A stretch of 64,000 nucleotides of DNA from Providencia rettgeri (GTDB lineage Bacteria; Pseudomonadota; Gammaproteobacteria; Enterobacterales; Enterobacteriaceae). Positions within the stretch are counted from its first letter, which is position 1, and every line of letters begins with the position of its first letter. A program made the position numbers and the translations under genes. Below, one piece after another: positions 1-10,263 of the stretch. The notes beneath the pieces are model-generated. The model saw only the letters and a list, made by a program, of their open reading frames with translations. It ran no database searches and was not told the DNA's origin. The DNA lies in NCBI RefSeq assembly GCF_001874625.1, contig NZ_CP017671.1, positions 1,116,001 to 1,180,000 of the forward strand, written 5' to 3'.

Positions 1-542
1 TCATTCTGACTTTACCACTAAGAAAAATTCCGGGAGTGGGAAAAGTCACCGCACAAAAGCTAGCAGATATGGGGCTAACGACTTGTGCTGATGTGCAAAA
101 CTATGACGTTGTTACACTGATTAAAAGCATGGGGAAGTTTGGGCAGGTACTATGGGAGCGTTGTCACGGTATCGATGAACGGCCTGTAAACCCAGATAGA
201 CTAAGGAAATCCGTTGGTGTTGAGCGGACTCTTGCTGAAGATATTCATGAATGGAATGATTGCCTTTTATTATTAGATAAACTTTATGATGAACTGCAAT
301 TGCGTTTAGCTAAAGTGAAGCCTGATTTACGCATTGCGCGCCAAGGCGTAAAGTTTAAATTTGATGATTTTCAACAAACAACACAAGAGCATGTTTACCC
401 AATGCTTAATAAGCAAGATTTAGTCCAGTTGGCAAAACAAGTTTGGGTTAATCGACGTGAACAGCGAGGGGTACGATTAGTTGGGTTGCATGTTATGTTA
501 CAAAGCCCTCAATTGGAAAGGCAATTGTTATTAGAACTATAA
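1..542 (+). CDS. dinB: DNA polymerase IV, C-terminal part (cut by window start)
   Basis: Y-family translesion polymerase of the SOS response. Only the C-terminal part is present. The reading frame is open from the first bases (frame of position 3) through the helix-hairpin-helix segment reading LPLRKIPGVGKVTAQKL, so the GTG at 36 is internal and not a start. After it come the thumb and little-finger regions, including RKSVGVERT and RQGVKFKFDDFQQTT, which match E. coli DinB closely. The catalytic palm lies before the window. It ends with ERQLLLEL, like the E. coli enzyme, and is followed by a hairpin shared with convergent pepD. Confidence 0.95.
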   Translation, partial: ILTLPLRKIPGVGKVTAQKLADMGLTTCADVQNYDVVTLIKSMGKFGQVLWERCHGIDERPVNPDRLRKSVGVERTLAEDIHEWNDCLLLLDKLYDELQLRLAKVKPDLRIARQGVKFKFDDFQQTTQEHVYPMLNKQDLVQLAKQVWVNRREQRGVRLVGLHVMLQSPQLERQLLLEL

Positions 543-545
543 ATA

Positions 546-576
546 AAACATCTACCATAATGAATGGCAGATGTTT
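546..576. terminator. Bidirectional terminator between dinB and pepD
   Basis: Inverted repeat AAACATCT...AGATGTTT with an inner CCAT/ATGG pairing and a four-base loop. It starts four bases after the dinB stop and lies 17 bases past the pepD stop on the other strand. T-rich sequence follows on the minus side and an A-rich stretch precedes it, so it probably serves both convergent genes. Confidence 0.55.
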
Positions 577-592
577 CAGTTATGATCAGGTT

Positions 593-2053
593 TTAACCTT
601 TAACCGGGATTGCTTTTAAAACAGCGGTCAACAGTTTCCAATATTCACCAACACTTGCAATATGCACTCTTTCATCAGGAGAGTGAGCACCACGAATGGT
701 TGGCCCAATTGAAACCATATCCATATCTGGGTAAGGCTTTTTGAATAAGCCACACTCAAGGCCTGCGTGGATCACCATCACATTTGGGATTTTACCAAAT
801 AGCTTGTTATAAGTTTCACTCACTAAGTGCATTACGGCTGAATCGGCATCTGGTTGCCAACCTGGGTAGCTCCCCTCAGCGCGGTACTGTGCTTGTGCTA
901 ATTTACTAATAGAAGTGAGCATGTTAACAACATAGTTTTTGCCACTATCAATCAGTGAGCGAACAAGGAAGATAACTTCCGCTTGGTCTTCTGTCATGCG
1001 AACAACGCCCTCATTAAGCGATGTTTCTACGACACCTACAGCGACATCACTCATGCGAATTACGCCATTAGGTGCAGCATTTAAGAAGAACGTAAAACGT
1101 TTTTGGCAATCATCAGACAGTGCTTTCAAGTCACTTTGTGTTTCATCTAAGAGTAGAACAAGGTTAGGTTCTATAACGGCTAACTCATTCTTTAAAATAC
1201 CTTCGTAGCGTTCTCTTAATGCTGTCAGTTCAGCAACTTTTTCTATCGGAACAGAGATAATTGCATGCGCTTCACGTGGGATAGCATTACGTACGGTACC
1301 GCCTCTAAATTCTAACAATTTCAGGCTTAAGTCTTCTGCATGTCCAGCAAGGAAGCGTGCGAGTAATTTATTCGCATTACCTAAGCCTAAGTGAACATCA
1401 CCACCGGAGTGACCACCTTTTAACCCTTTTAGGGTTAAAGTAAACGTCTGATAACCTTGTGGTAAAGGTTCACGCAGTAGATCAAATGTTGTTGTGAAAT
1501 CAACCCCTCCAGCACAACCCATATAGATCTCACCTTCTTCTTCAGAGTCGGTGTTAATCAGAATATCCGCCTGTAGCCAACCTGCTTTTAGACCAAACGC
1601 ACCTTCCATGCCAGCTTCTTCAGTCATGGTGAGTAAAACTTCCATAGGCCCATGCTCGACACTGTCATCAGCCAGAACCGCCAATGCAGAAGCTAAACCA
1701 ATACCGTTATCTGCGCCTAAAGTTGTACCTTCAGCGGTCACCCATTCACCATTAACATATGGGCGGATTGGGTCTGTTTTAAAGTCATGCACGGTGTCAT
1801 TATTTTTTTGTGGCACCATGTCTAGGTGTGCTTGCAAGACTACTGCTTTGCGGTTTTCGTAACCCGTTGTTGCAGGTTTACGGATCAAAATATTACCAAC
1901 TTCGTCGCGTTCTACATGAAAACCTTTTTGTTTTGACCAGTCGATAATATGCGCAGCTAAAGCTTCTTCATGATATGAAGGGTGCGGAATAGAGCAGATG
2001 GTAGCGAAGATGTCCCATAGCGGTTGGGGGGATAATGTAGCTAGTTCAGACAC
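593..2053 (-). CDS. pepD: Aminoacyl-histidine dipeptidase (peptidase D)
   Basis: Cytosolic zinc dipeptidase of the M20 family that cleaves Xaa-His dipeptides such as carnosine; 486 aa, full length. Metal-site motifs are visible: QAHLDMVP (His76, Asp78), GADNGIG (Asp115), TEEAGMEGA (Glu145/Glu146), and near the end GAHSPDERV with the last histidine ligand. The start codon is GTG (minus-strand bases 2053-2051), with an excellent AAGGAG ribosome site just upstream. It stands alone, convergent with dinB and divergent from gpt, the same neighbourhood as in E. coli (pepD next to gpt). An ERIC-like repeat lies in its upstream region. Confidence 0.97.
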   Translation of the reverse strand: MSELATLSPQPLWDIFATICSIPHPSYHEEALAAHIIDWSKQKGFHVERDEVGNILIRKPATTGYENRKAVVLQAHLDMVPQKNNDTVHDFKTDPIRPYVNGEWVTAEGTTLGADNGIGLASALAVLADDSVEHGPMEVLLTMTEEAGMEGAFGLKAGWLQADILINTDSEEEGEIYMGCAGGVDFTTTFDLLREPLPQGYQTFTLTLKGLKGGHSGGDVHLGLGNANKLLARFLAGHAEDLSLKLLEFRGGTVRNAIPREAHAIISVPIEKVAELTALRERYEGILKNELAVIEPNLVLLLDETQSDLKALSDDCQKRFTFFLNAAPNGVIRMSDVAVGVVETSLNEGVVRMTEDQAEVIFLVRSLIDSGKNYVVNMLTSISKLAQAQYRAEGSYPGWQPDADSAVMHLVSETYNKLFGKIPNVMVIHAGLECGLFKKPYPDMDMVSIGPTIRGAHSPDERVHIASVGEYWKLLTAVLKAIPVKG

Positions 2054-2077
2054 GTTTCTCTCCTTTTATTTTCCCTT

Positions 2078-2205
2078 TATATTTCAATCTGTAGCATTGT
2101 TGGCTTCACTCGTAAACTCCAATCATATACTTATGTATACTCAAAGGATTTACTCATTTGCCGCCTAGCTACAAATTGAACTATTTAGGAATAATATCCT
2201 GAATA
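2078..2205. repeat. Diverged ERIC-type element upstream of pepD
   Basis: This stretch follows the ERIC (enterobacterial repetitive intergenic consensus) pattern end to end. It shows ATTTCAA then TGTAGCattgTTGGC at the left, a central palindrome around CATATACTTATGTATAC, TTTGCCGCCTAGCTAC, and GAACTATTTAGGAATA at the right. It is more diverged than the four copies at 26077-26594. It lies in the pepD-gpt intergenic region, the usual habitat of ERIC. Confidence 0.75.
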
Positions 2206-2492
2206 ACCCATGTAGGAACTGATTGGCAACCAACGTTAATTTCAGCTTCAATTTTTAAAAGGAATATTGCTGTAATTATGACCTAACAGCCTGAAGTTTC
2301 GAATTAAAGGCTGCATCTTTTATAATCTCAGGATAACACTTTCTTTTGAAGAATGGATAGTGTAAATGATAATAATTAATGGCGAATGATGCTTTTTACT
2401 GGTTTTTAACGCGCCAAATCACTATAATCTCGCGCAACCTTTTTTCCGCAAGACACATTTCAGATTTACTCAGCAGTCGGGACCCGAATTTT

Positions 2493-2957
2493 ATGAGCGA
2501 AAAATATGTCGTAACGTGGGATATGTTGCAAATACATGCCCGTAAACTCGCACAACGTTTATTACCAGTAGAACAATGGACCGGTATTATCGCGGTTAGC
2601 CGTGGTGGTCTTGTTCCAGGCGCGCTTCTTGCACGTGAACTGGGCATTCGTAACGTTGATACCGTATGTATATCTAGCTATGACCATGATAATCAACGCG
2701 AATTAAAAATTATAAAGCGCGCTGAAGGTGATGGCGAAGGCTATATCGTCATTGACGATTTGGTCGATACCGGTGGTACAGCGCAAGCTATTCGTGATAT
2801 GTATCCAAAAGCACACTTTGTTACTATCTTCGCTAAGCCAGCTGGTCGTCCATTAGTTGATGACTATGTGGTTGATATCCCGCAAGACACATGGATAGAG
2901 CAGCCTTGGGATATGGGCGTTGCTTTTATAAAGCCATTGTGTGAACAAGACAAATAA
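2493..2957 (+). CDS. gpt: Xanthine-guanine phosphoribosyltransferase
   Basis: Purine salvage enzyme that converts guanine, xanthine and hypoxanthine to nucleotides using PRPP; 154 aa. The PRPP-binding loop [12 protein letters not shown] is at about residues 86-97 and the SRGGLVPG segment near residue 36. The product is nearly identical to E. coli Gpt from [10 protein letters not shown] onwards, so the start is placed at 2493 although the frame stays open upstream to 2379. The C-terminus ([11 protein letters not shown]) differs slightly from E. coli. It is divergent from pepD and followed by a hairpin before frsA. Confidence 0.95.
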   Translation: MSEKYVVTWDMLQIHARKLAQRLLPVEQWTGIIAVSRGGLVPGALLARELGIRNVDTVCISSYDHDNQRELKIIKRAEGDGEGYIVIDDLVDTGGTAQAIRDMYPKAHFVTIFAKPAGRPLVDDYVVDIPQDTWIEQPWDMGVAFIKPLCEQDK

Positions 2958-3073
2958 ATCGAAGTTAAACTTATTTTCTGGTAATAGATTGTCATTAACA
3001 GCCTTTGGGGTTTTTCCTCATAGGCATAACACATAAATACCTAAAATTTTTGAGTCAAACGCGATATAATCTC

Positions 3074-3107
3074 GGGGGAGTGCATTTTTGCATTCCCCTT
3101 ATTTTTG
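3074..3107 (+). terminator. Hairpin with T-rich tail between gpt and frsA
   Basis: The arms are GGGGAGTGCA and TGCATTCCCC (3075-3098, one G-T pair), followed by a T-rich run to about 3114. A TATAAT-like hexamer lies just upstream at 3065-3070. The hairpin could end gpt transcription, or sit at the very start of the frsA transcript as an attenuator-like element. Confidence 0.5.
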
Positions 3108-3149
3108 GTTTTTTGGCACAATTCAGCTCAGGTAGACAAGGAAATAGGG

Positions 3150-4400
3150 ATGACTCAGCAAAACCTTTCAGAAAAACTTTTCAAACCTAGAGTCAGACAA
3201 GTTGAAACGTCGACACTTGTATCCTACTCGTCAGAAACAACTCCTCTGATAAAAGCTCATAGCGTTCTAAGTGGTTCTCATCATGTTGGCTGGTATCGTA
3301 TGATCAACCGGCTAATTTGGATTTGGCGTGGTATTGATGCACTAGAAATTGAAGAGGTACTTAGCCGAATAGCAGTTTCCGATGCGCCACGCAGTAATGA
3401 AACCCAGTTGGATACCGTCATTGGTAATAGGCGTGGGAATTGGTGCTTCGAATGGTCACAGCAGGCTATGCGCTGGCAACAGAAAGCTTTGGAATTCGAG
3501 CAAGGGCCGGACGCGGGTAATGCATGGTTGCGAGCCGCAAATTTATACAGTATTGCAGCATACCCTTTTATTAAAGGGGATGAACTAGCAGACCAAGCTA
3601 TTTTATTAGCGTGTAAAGCCTATGATAATGCTGCCAAATTTTCAGAATATCGGTTAAAGAAAATTGCATTCAAAGTGGATGATGGGAAAGAAGTTTGTGG
3701 CTTTTTACATATCCCATCCCACGGTCAGGGGCCTTATCCTACCGTCATGATTTGCGGCATGTTAGACAGCTTACAAATCGATTTTTGTCGCTATTTTCGC
3801 GATTATCTCGAACCATTAGGTATTGCGATGCTAACGCTCGATATGCCTTCTATTGGTTATTCGATAAAACATAAATTGACACAAGAAACAACAACACTGC
3901 ATGAGCAAATTGTTCGCCAGCTTGAGGATATTGCATGGATTGACCATACCCGCTTCGGTATTGTCGGGATGCGCTTTGGTGCCAATATAGCCTTAAGATT
4001 AGCTTATATGTGCCCAGAAAAAATTAAAGCAGTCGCTGTCATAGGTCCAATTGTGCATAGTTTATTGCACGAAGAGAAATATCAACAAGATATTCCTCGG
4101 GTAGTTTTGGATGTGTTCGCGAGTCGTTTGGGAATTTATCAGGTTGATGGTGCCGCTTTACGCCATGAGTTGAGTTGTTATTCACTTAAAAATCAGGGCC
4201 TTTTAGGAAAAAGAAGCAAAGTTCCGATGTTATCGGTAAGCTTAAAAGATGATATCTATAGTCCGAAAGCAGAATCGGATCTAATTCGGCGTTCATCAAT
4301 GGATGCAGATACAATAATACTACCAAGTCAGCCTGTTTTTGCTAATTTTGAAAAGGCACTAAGTGAAACTACTAATTGGCTGAAAGCAAAAATACTTTAA
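3150..4400 (+). CDS. frsA: FrsA family protein (IIA-Glc-interacting fermentation/respiration switch)
   Basis: 416-aa alpha/beta-hydrolase-fold protein matching E. coli FrsA (YafA), which binds unphosphorylated EIIA-Glc of the sugar PTS and is linked to the balance of fermentation and respiration. The N-terminus MTQQNLSEKLFKPR and the segment WYRMINRLIWIWRGID are family hallmarks. The nucleophile-elbow region reads GMRFGAN (residues 273-279), without the Ser of a canonical GxSxG motif, as in E. coli FrsA. The start at 3150 is chosen by homology; the frame is open further upstream. It lies between gpt and crl as in E. coli. Confidence 0.92.
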   Translation: MTQQNLSEKLFKPRVRQVETSTLVSYSSETTPLIKAHSVLSGSHHVGWYRMINRLIWIWRGIDALEIEEVLSRIAVSDAPRSNETQLDTVIGNRRGNWCFEWSQQAMRWQQKALEFEQGPDAGNAWLRAANLYSIAAYPFIKGDELADQAILLACKAYDNAAKFSEYRLKKIAFKVDDGKEVCGFLHIPSHGQGPYPTVMICGMLDSLQIDFCRYFRDYLEPLGIAMLTLDMPSIGYSIKHKLTQETTTLHEQIVRQLEDIAWIDHTRFGIVGMRFGANIALRLAYMCPEKIKAVAVIGPIVHSLLHEEKYQQDIPRVVLDVFASRLGIYQVDGAALRHELSCYSLKNQGLLGKRSKVPMLSVSLKDDIYSPKAESDLIRRSSMDADTIILPSQPVFANFEKALSETTNWLKAKIL

Positions 4401-4456
4401 TTATATTTAATATCTTGCTTATTTTTTCCCATTTGTTAAAAAGGGGTCTACCCAAG

Positions 4457-4462
4457 AAGGAG
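4457..4462 (+). promoter_or_regulatory. Ribosome binding site that fixes the crl start
   Basis: AAGGAG nine bases before the ATG at 4472. The reading frame is open far upstream (to 4376, overlapping frsA), but this site and homology place the crl start at 4472. Confidence 0.7.
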
Positions 4463-4471
4463 ATCCTTAAC

Positions 4472-4873
4472 ATGGCTTTACCGACTGATTATTCAAATGG
4501 AAAGTATTTAAAGAAATTTGCTGCAATGGGGCCTTATTTACGCGAAAAACAATGTATCAATGGCTGTTATATATTCGATAGCCTTGTTGTTTGTATTAAT
4601 GCGAGTATTGCGCCTGAGAAACGTGAATTTTGGGGGTGGTGGTTAAAATTAGTTGCAACTGAAAAAGGCTTTGAGTTCACTTATCATTTTGGTATTTATA
4701 ATAGCCATGGTAGTTGGCAAGTCAAAGCATTCAAAGATGCGGCTACCACTGAAGCCGTTGAAAAAAATTTAGTATCATTTCATCAAGCACTTACTAAGCA
4801 ATTACTTGAGCTTGAGTTAAGCCTCTTCCCTTCGCCACTAATGGCAGAATTAAAACTGGAATTAAGCGCATAA
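4472..4873 (+). CDS. crl: Sigma factor-binding protein Crl
   Basis: Small activator that binds sigma-S (RpoS) and favours its assembly with core RNA polymerase, raising expression of stationary-phase genes such as curli; 133 aa, as in E. coli. The strongly conserved REFWGWW core is present at about residues 49-55, with a KFAAMGPYLRE segment at the N-terminus. It is preceded by frsA and followed, after a hairpin, by proBA; E. coli has phoE between crl and proB, which is absent here. Confidence 0.93.
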   Translation: MALPTDYSNGKYLKKFAAMGPYLREKQCINGCYIFDSLVVCINASIAPEKREFWGWWLKLVATEKGFEFTYHFGIYNSHGSWQVKAFKDAATTEAVEKNLVSFHQALTKQLLELELSLFPSPLMAELKLELSA

Positions 4874-4904
4874 ATTTGTTTTAAACCAACTTTTGTTGAA
4901 TTTT

Positions 4905-4928
4905 GCGTTATGCCTGTTGGCATAACGC
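4905..4928. terminator. Perfect inverted repeat between crl and proB (possible crl terminator)
   Basis: Arms GCGTTATGCC and GGCATAACGC are perfectly complementary around a TGTT loop, 32 bases after the crl stop. A smaller palindrome, CAACTTTTGTTG, lies just upstream. No T-run follows on the plus strand, so this is only a weak terminator candidate and may instead be a protein-binding or RNA-processing site. Confidence 0.4.
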
Positions 4929-4987
4929 GCTTCTCCTGATAAAAATGGTATCTACTTTTTTGTTTTCTTAATCCTAATGGCAGAAAA

Positions 4988-6094
4988 ATGATGAAAAATA
5001 GCCAGACGCTGGTTGTTAAGCTAGGAACCAGTGTGCTAACAGGGGGCTCGCGCCGTTTGAATCAAGCTCATATTGTTGAGTTAGTCAGGCAGTGTGCGCA
5101 GCAATATGAAAAAGGGCACCGTATTATCATTGTGACATCAGGGGCAATTGCCGCGGGTCGCGAACACTTAAATTACCCCGAATTGCCGGCTACCATTGCA
5201 TCTAAACAGTTGCTTGCGGCAGTCGGCCAAAGTCGTCTTATTCAGTTGTGGGAAAGGTTGTTCTCCATTTACGGGATCCACATAGGGCAAATGCTGTTAA
5301 CACGTGCAGATTTAGAAGACCGTGAGCGTTTTCTAAATGCTCGAGATACCTTACAAGCATTACTGAATAATGGCATTATTCCCGTCATTAATGAGAACGA
5401 TGCCGTTGCGACAGCAGAAATAAAAGTCGGTGATAACGATAATTTATCCGCATTAGCCGCTATTCTTGGTGATGCTGATAAACTGTTGCTACTGACTGAT
5501 ATAGAAGGTCTATATGATGCAGACCCCCGTAGCAACCCAAATGCGAAATTAATTCCTGAAGTCTATGGTGTCAACGACGAGCTTCGTCAAATGGCAGGGG
5601 GAAGTGTCAGCGGTTTAGGTACAGGGGGCATGGCAACTAAGCTACAAGCGGCTGATGTTGCTGGCCGCGCAGGGATAGATGTTATTATCGCAGCAGGTAA
5701 TAAACCTGATGTCATTAGCGCTGTGATTGAAAATATTCCAGTGGGGACTCGTTTTTATGGGCAGAAAAACCCCATGGAAAATCGTAAACGTTGGATTTTC
5801 GGGGCGCCAGCTGCGGGTGATGTGTATATTGATGATGGTGCACAATTAGCAATTATAGAAAAAGGTAGCTCATTGTTACCAAAAGGAATTAAAAAGATTG
5901 AAGGTGATTTTTCCCGAGGCGCCGTGATCCGCATTCTAAATATGGCGGGGAAAGACCTTGCACACGGTGTTAGTCACTATAATAGTGATGCACTAAGGAT
6001 GATAGCAGGTCATCATTCACAAGAAATTGGCAGAATACTTGGCTATGAACACGGCTCAGTCGCTGTTCATCGTGACGATATGATAGTGAGTTAA
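4988..6094 (+). CDS. proB: Glutamate 5-kinase
   Basis: First step of proline synthesis: ATP-dependent phosphorylation of glutamate to gamma-glutamyl phosphate. 368 aa, usual length. The N-terminal amino-acid-kinase domain carries [24 protein letters not shown] and [17 protein letters not shown]. The C-terminal PUA domain (about residues 275-365) contains GSSLLPKGI and [13 protein letters not shown]. Two ATGs occur in tandem (4988, 4991). It forms a two-gene operon with proA, two bases downstream. The family is feedback-inhibited by proline. Confidence 0.97.
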   Translation: MMKNSQTLVVKLGTSVLTGGSRRLNQAHIVELVRQCAQQYEKGHRIIIVTSGAIAAGREHLNYPELPATIASKQLLAAVGQSRLIQLWERLFSIYGIHIGQMLLTRADLEDRERFLNARDTLQALLNNGIIPVINENDAVATAEIKVGDNDNLSALAAILGDADKLLLLTDIEGLYDADPRSNPNAKLIPEVYGVNDELRQMAGGSVSGLGTGGMATKLQAADVAGRAGIDVIIAAGNKPDVISAVIENIPVGTRFYGQKNPMENRKRWIFGAPAAGDVYIDDGAQLAIIEKGSSLLPKGIKKIEGDFSRGAVIRILNMAGKDLAHGVSHYNSDALRMIAGHHSQEIGRILGYEHGSVAVHRDDMIVS

Positions 6095-6096
6095 TT

Positions 6097-7350
6097 ATGT
6101 TAGAAACAATGGGTAAGGCTGCACGAGCAGCGTCATGGCAATTAGCTCAGCTAAGCACCAAACAAAAAAACTCGGCACTATTGCAAATTGCTGAATTACT
6201 AGAAAAAGAAAGCGCGGTGATATTATCTGCTAACCAGCAGGATATGGAACAGGCAAAAGCCAGTGGTATGGCAGAAGCCTTACAAGACCGTCTATTGCTG
6301 ACTCCAGAACGCTTGAAAAGCATTGCTGATGATGTCAGAAAGGTTTGTCAGCTTGCTGACCCTGTTGGGCAAATCATTGATGGTAGCCAGCTTGATAGCG
6401 GTTTAAACTTACAGCGCCGACGCGTACCTCTAGGTGTTGTCGGGGTGATTTACGAAGCGCGTCCAAACGTCACTGTCGATGTGGCTTCGTTATGTTTAAA
6501 AACCGGTAATGCAGTCATTCTACGTGGTGGTAAAGAAACCCATAATACGAACCTTGCTGTGGTGAGTGTTATCCAAAAAGCACTCAAAAATAGTGGGTTG
6601 CCAGAAGAATCTGTACAAGCTATCAATAACCCTGATCGTGAATTAGTTTCTCAATTATTAAAATTAGATCGTTATATTGATATGCTGATCCCTCGTGGTG
6701 GTGCGGGGTTACATAAATTATGTCGTGAGCAATCAACGATCCCTGTGATCACCGGCGGTATAGGTGTTTGCCACACCTTTGTCGATGAGTCAGTTGATTT
6801 TAATAAAGCGATTAACGTAATCATCAATGCAAAAGTACAGCGCCCAAGTGCTTGTAACTCACTGGAAACTTTGCTAGTTCATAAAGATATTGCGGGTAAT
6901 TTCTTACCATTTTTAAGTGAGAAAATGGCTGAACAGCAAGTCACACTGCACGCTAGTGAAAAAGCAATGCCATTATTGGAACAAGGCCCAGCAACAGTTG
7001 TTGATGTAAAACCTGAAAATTTGGTTGATGAATGGTTATCCTTAGACCTCAACGTAGAGATTGTTGATGACATTGACGCCGCTATTAACCATATTCGCCA
7101 ATATGGTACTGCGCATTCTGATGCTATTTTGACCGAGTCTATCCGCCAAGCAGATTATTTTGTACAGTGTGTCGATTCGGCGGCTGTTTATGTGAATGCG
7201 AGTACTCGCTTCACAGATGGTGGGCAATTTGGTTTAGGGGCAGAGGTTGCGGTTAGCACTCAGAAATTACATTCTCGAGGCCCTATGGGGCTAGATGCCT
7301 TAACAACCTATAAATGGGTTGGTTATGGCGATTTTTTAAATCGCCCATAA
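6097..7350 (+). CDS. proA: Gamma-glutamyl phosphate reductase
   Basis: Second proline-synthesis enzyme: NADPH-dependent reduction of glutamyl-5-phosphate to glutamate-5-semialdehyde. 417 aa, aldehyde-dehydrogenase superfamily. The catalytic cysteine lies in [13 protein letters not shown] (Cys253). [14 protein letters not shown] and [12 protein letters not shown] mark the cofactor-binding region. It begins two bases after proB, so the two are co-transcribed and probably translationally coupled, consistent with channelling of the unstable acyl phosphate. A clear terminator follows. E. coli has thrW after proA; none is seen here. Confidence 0.97.
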   Translation: MLETMGKAARAASWQLAQLSTKQKNSALLQIAELLEKESAVILSANQQDMEQAKASGMAEALQDRLLLTPERLKSIADDVRKVCQLADPVGQIIDGSQLDSGLNLQRRRVPLGVVGVIYEARPNVTVDVASLCLKTGNAVILRGGKETHNTNLAVVSVIQKALKNSGLPEESVQAINNPDRELVSQLLKLDRYIDMLIPRGGAGLHKLCREQSTIPVITGGIGVCHTFVDESVDFNKAINVIINAKVQRPSACNSLETLLVHKDIAGNFLPFLSEKMAEQQVTLHASEKAMPLLEQGPATVVDVKPENLVDEWLSLDLNVEIVDDIDAAINHIRQYGTAHSDAILTESIRQADYFVQCVDSAAVYVNASTRFTDGGQFGLGAEVAVSTQKLHSRGPMGLDALTTYKWVGYGDFLNRP

Positions 7351-7370
7351 AGACTAAAATAGATTAATAG

Positions 7371-7396
7371 GCCACACTTGTGTGGCTTTATTTTTT
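7371..7396 (+). terminator. Rho-independent terminator of proBA
   Basis: Stem GCCACAC/GTGTGGC with a TT loop (7371-7386), followed by TTTATTTTTTTATT. It lies 20 bases after the proA stop. Confidence 0.9.
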
Positions 7397-7479
7397 TATT
7401 ATTTGCCGCATTAGGCAACTTTCATAAGCAGATACATAACCAGTTTTGCTTAGTATTCATGATTATGGGGTGGAAATTA

Positions 7480-7977
7480 ATGTTTTACATTATCGGTCCA
7501 AGAGGTTCGGGTAAAACGACAATTGGTAAAAAATTGGCTGAATCTAAAGGCTACCAGTTTGTTGATACAGATAAATTGATACTCGAAAGAGCGGGTAAAA
7601 CGATAGCAGAAATTGTTGAACAGTACGGATGGGAATATTTTCGTCAATTAGAAACGGAAACGTTAAAATCAATTCTTCAAGATAAAACGATTGTTTCAAC
7701 AGGGGGCGGGCTGGTTCTTGCTGAGGAAAACCAGAAGATCATGCGTGATAACGGGACAGTGATTTATTTAAATGCTAAGCCTGACGTTTTAGCTAAACGC
7801 CTAGCCGCAGAGCCACAAGCTGACCAGCGGCCAAGCTTAACAGGCAAATCATTAGTTGAAGAAATTGAAGAAGTTATGCAGCAAAGAGAACCTATCTACC
7901 GTGCGACGGCACACCATGTTATTGATGCCACACAGTCCATTGATGATATTATCGCGCAACTTAATGATTTGACTTAA
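7480..7977 (+). CDS. aroL: Shikimate kinase II (AroL type)
   Basis: Phosphorylates shikimate to shikimate-3-phosphate, fifth step of the common aromatic pathway; 165 aa. Walker A is GPRGSGKT (residues 6-13). The shikimate-binding region includes FVDTD, a glycine triplet in VSTGGGLVLAE, and the lid region around DQRPSLTGK. AroL-specific features (GTVIYLNAKPDVLAKRL and REPIYR..AHHVIDAT) favour AroL over AroK. The start at 7480 is chosen because a GGGGTGG ribosome site lies six bases upstream; the longer frame overlaps the proBA terminator. No clear TyrR or TrpR operator was seen. Confidence 0.88.
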   Translation: MFYIIGPRGSGKTTIGKKLAESKGYQFVDTDKLILERAGKTIAEIVEQYGWEYFRQLETETLKSILQDKTIVSTGGGLVLAEENQKIMRDNGTVIYLNAKPDVLAKRLAAEPQADQRPSLTGKSLVEEIEEVMQQREPIYRATAHHVIDATQSIDDIIAQLNDLT

Positions 7978-8114
7978 ACTAATTAGGTATCAGTAAAGTA
8001 CGTTTTCGGAATATACCGCTTAGTAGAAAGAGCAGAGCTAAGTAAGATAGGTATGATAACGGAAATACTTCACTTATTTGCATATAAAACATAATCATAA
8101 TATAGGGATTCATT

Positions 8115-10262
8115 ATGTTGGCAAACATCATCAAGGCAATACTTAAATTTTTATTTCGCGTCCAAGTTACCGGTGATGCAAAAGAATTTAATCAAGATAA
8201 ATGCTTGATTACACCCAATCATGTTTCTTTCCTTGATGGTGTTTTGATTGCACTTTTTTTACCTGTAAAACCTGTATTTGCTGTGTATTCATCATTTGCG
8301 ACACCAAAAATGGTGAAGCGTCTTAAACCTTATGCGGATATTGTTCCTCTTGACCCTGCTAACCCTTTAGGGATACGTCACCTTGTTAAAGAGGTGGAAA
8401 AAGGGCGCCCAATCGTCATTTTTCCAGAAGGGCGTATTTCTGTGCATGGTTCTTTAATGAAAATCTATGAAGGGGCTGCATTTGTTGCTGCAAAGTCGGA
8501 GGCAAAAGTTGTTCCTATTCGTATTGAAGGTGCGGAGCGCAGTCATTTTGGTCGGTTAAAAGGCATTATTCCATTAAAATGGTTCCCAAAAATCACATTA
8601 CATATTTTGCCTGCACAAAGCATTCCTATGCCTCAAGCCCCTCGAGCTGTTGAGCGCCGAGCCTTAGCTGGAGAGCATTTGTACCAAATTATGAAATCTG
8701 CGCGTATGGCTTGTTTGCCCCAAGTCACATTGGTCGAAGAGTTTATTCAAAGTGTTCATAAGTTTGGTCGATATACGCCCTGTATTGAAGATATCGCTTT
8801 TAAAGAAGACTCCTACCAAAGCTTATTGAAAAAAGCTCTGGGAGTCGGGCGTATTATAGAACGTTATACCCATGAAAATGAGCGTGTAGGCTTATTATTG
8901 CCAAATACAACAGTTACGGCTGCGGCTATTTTTGGGGCCCTAATGAGGGGACGAGTCCCTGCGATGCTGAATTATACTGCGGGAAGCCATGGGATCAGTA
9001 ATGCATTAAAAGCATCTGCAGCCACTGTCGTATTTACCTCTCGCCAATTTTTAGAAAAAGGTCATTTAACGCATATTCCCGAGCAAGTTACTGAAGCTAA
9101 CTGGATTTACCTTGAAGATTTAAAAGATACAGTGACATGGCAAGATAAACTTTGGATTGTTAAGCATTTATTTAATCCACGTAAAGCCGTTATCCCGCGC
9201 AAAACGACAGATGAAGCGATCGTGCTATTCACTTCAGGGTCAGAGGGAACACCGAAAGGGGTGGTTCATAGCCACGGGAGCTTAATGGCGAATGTTGAGC
9301 AAATTAAGACCATTGCTGACTTCACTCCTCGTGACCGTTTTATGTCATCATTACCATTATTCCATGCATTTGGTCTAACTGTTGGTTTGTTCATTCCTCT
9401 ATTTTTAGGAAGCCGAGTGTTTCTTTATCCAAGCCCTTTGCACTATCGAGTCATTCCGGAATTGGTCTATGACAAAAATTGTACAGTGCTTTTTGGGACT
9501 TCGACATTTTTAGGTAATTATGCGCGTTTTGCGCATCAGTATGATTTTGCACGTTTGCGCTATGTCGTTGCTGGCGCTGAAAAGCTCTCTGATAAAACTA
9601 AAAAAATCTGGTTTGATAAATTTGGTATTCGTATCCTTGAAGGGTATGGGGTGACTGAATGTGCTCCTATCGTTTCAATTAACGTACCAATGGCCGCTAA
9701 AGAAGGTTCAGTAGGTCAAATTTTACCCGAAATGGAGGCGAGGATTATCCCTATCCCAGGTATTGAACAGGGGGGGAAATTACAGCTAAAAGGGCCAAAT
9801 ATCATGAAGGGGTATTTACGTGTTGAAGCCCCTGGTGTCTTAGAAACGCCTAAAGCGGAAAATGAGCAAGGTGAATTAGAAGATGGCTGGTATGACACGG
9901 GTGATATCGTTACTTTAGACAATCAAAACTTCTGTACTATTAAAGGTCGTGTTAAGCGTTTTGCAAAACTTGCAGGGGAAATGGTTTCTCTTGAAAGTAT
10001 TGAACAAATGGTCGCGGGTATTTCACCAAATGAGAATCATGGCGTTGTCACTAAGCCTGATAGTAGTAAGGGTGAGGCGCTTGTTTTATTCACGACAGAT
10101 AAAGAATTAGACCGCAGCGCATTGTCTGCGGCAGCGAAAAGCAAAGGCTTAACTGAATTAGCTGTCCCGCGTGATATTCGTTTAGTAAAAGAACTGCCAG
10201 TTTTGGGAAGTGGTAAAACGGACTTTGTTACACTAAAACAGATGGCGTTAAAGGATGAATAA
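8115..10262 (+). CDS. aas: Bifunctional 2-acylglycerophosphoethanolamine acyltransferase / acyl-ACP synthetase
   Basis: Repairs lysophosphatidylethanolamine at the inner membrane: one domain activates fatty acids onto acyl carrier protein, the other transfers the acyl chain to the lysolipid. 715 aa (E. coli 719). The N-terminal PlsC-like domain has the HX4D motif NHVSFLDG (His36, Asp41) and FPEGR (103-107). The C-terminal AMP-forming synthetase has the P-loop [12 protein letters not shown] (371-382), EGYGVTE, and YDTGD. It is one base away from the lplT start, so the flippase and acyltransferase are coupled. Confidence 0.95.
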   Translation: MLANIIKAILKFLFRVQVTGDAKEFNQDKCLITPNHVSFLDGVLIALFLPVKPVFAVYSSFATPKMVKRLKPYADIVPLDPANPLGIRHLVKEVEKGRPIVIFPEGRISVHGSLMKIYEGAAFVAAKSEAKVVPIRIEGAERSHFGRLKGIIPLKWFPKITLHILPAQSIPMPQAPRAVERRALAGEHLYQIMKSARMACLPQVTLVEEFIQSVHKFGRYTPCIEDIAFKEDSYQSLLKKALGVGRIIERYTHENERVGLLLPNTTVTAAAIFGALMRGRVPAMLNYTAGSHGISNALKASAATVVFTSRQFLEKGHLTHIPEQVTEANWIYLEDLKDTVTWQDKLWIVKHLFNPRKAVIPRKTTDEAIVLFTSGSEGTPKGVVHSHGSLMANVEQIKTIADFTPRDRFMSSLPLFHAFGLTVGLFIPLFLGSRVFLYPSPLHYRVIPELVYDKNCTVLFGTSTFLGNYARFAHQYDFARLRYVVAGAEKLSDKTKKIWFDKFGIRILEGYGVTECAPIVSINVPMAAKEGSVGQILPEMEARIIPIPGIEQGGKLQLKGPNIMKGYLRVEAPGVLETPKAENEQGELEDGWYDTGDIVTLDNQNFCTIKGRVKRFAKLAGEMVSLESIEQMVAGISPNENHGVVTKPDSSKGEALVLFTTDKELDRSALSAAAKSKGLTELAVPRDIRLVKELPVLGSGKTDFVTLKQMALKDE

Positions 10263-10263
10263 T

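Noticed and set aside
3005-3190. 61-codon frame upstream of frsA
   Set aside because: Covers the terminator hairpin and overlaps frsA in another frame; no ribosome site or recognisable product.
3960-3990. frsA as a degenerate pseudogene because the Ser nucleophile motif is absent
   Set aside because: E. coli FrsA has the same RFGAN sequence without Ser; the frame is intact and full length.
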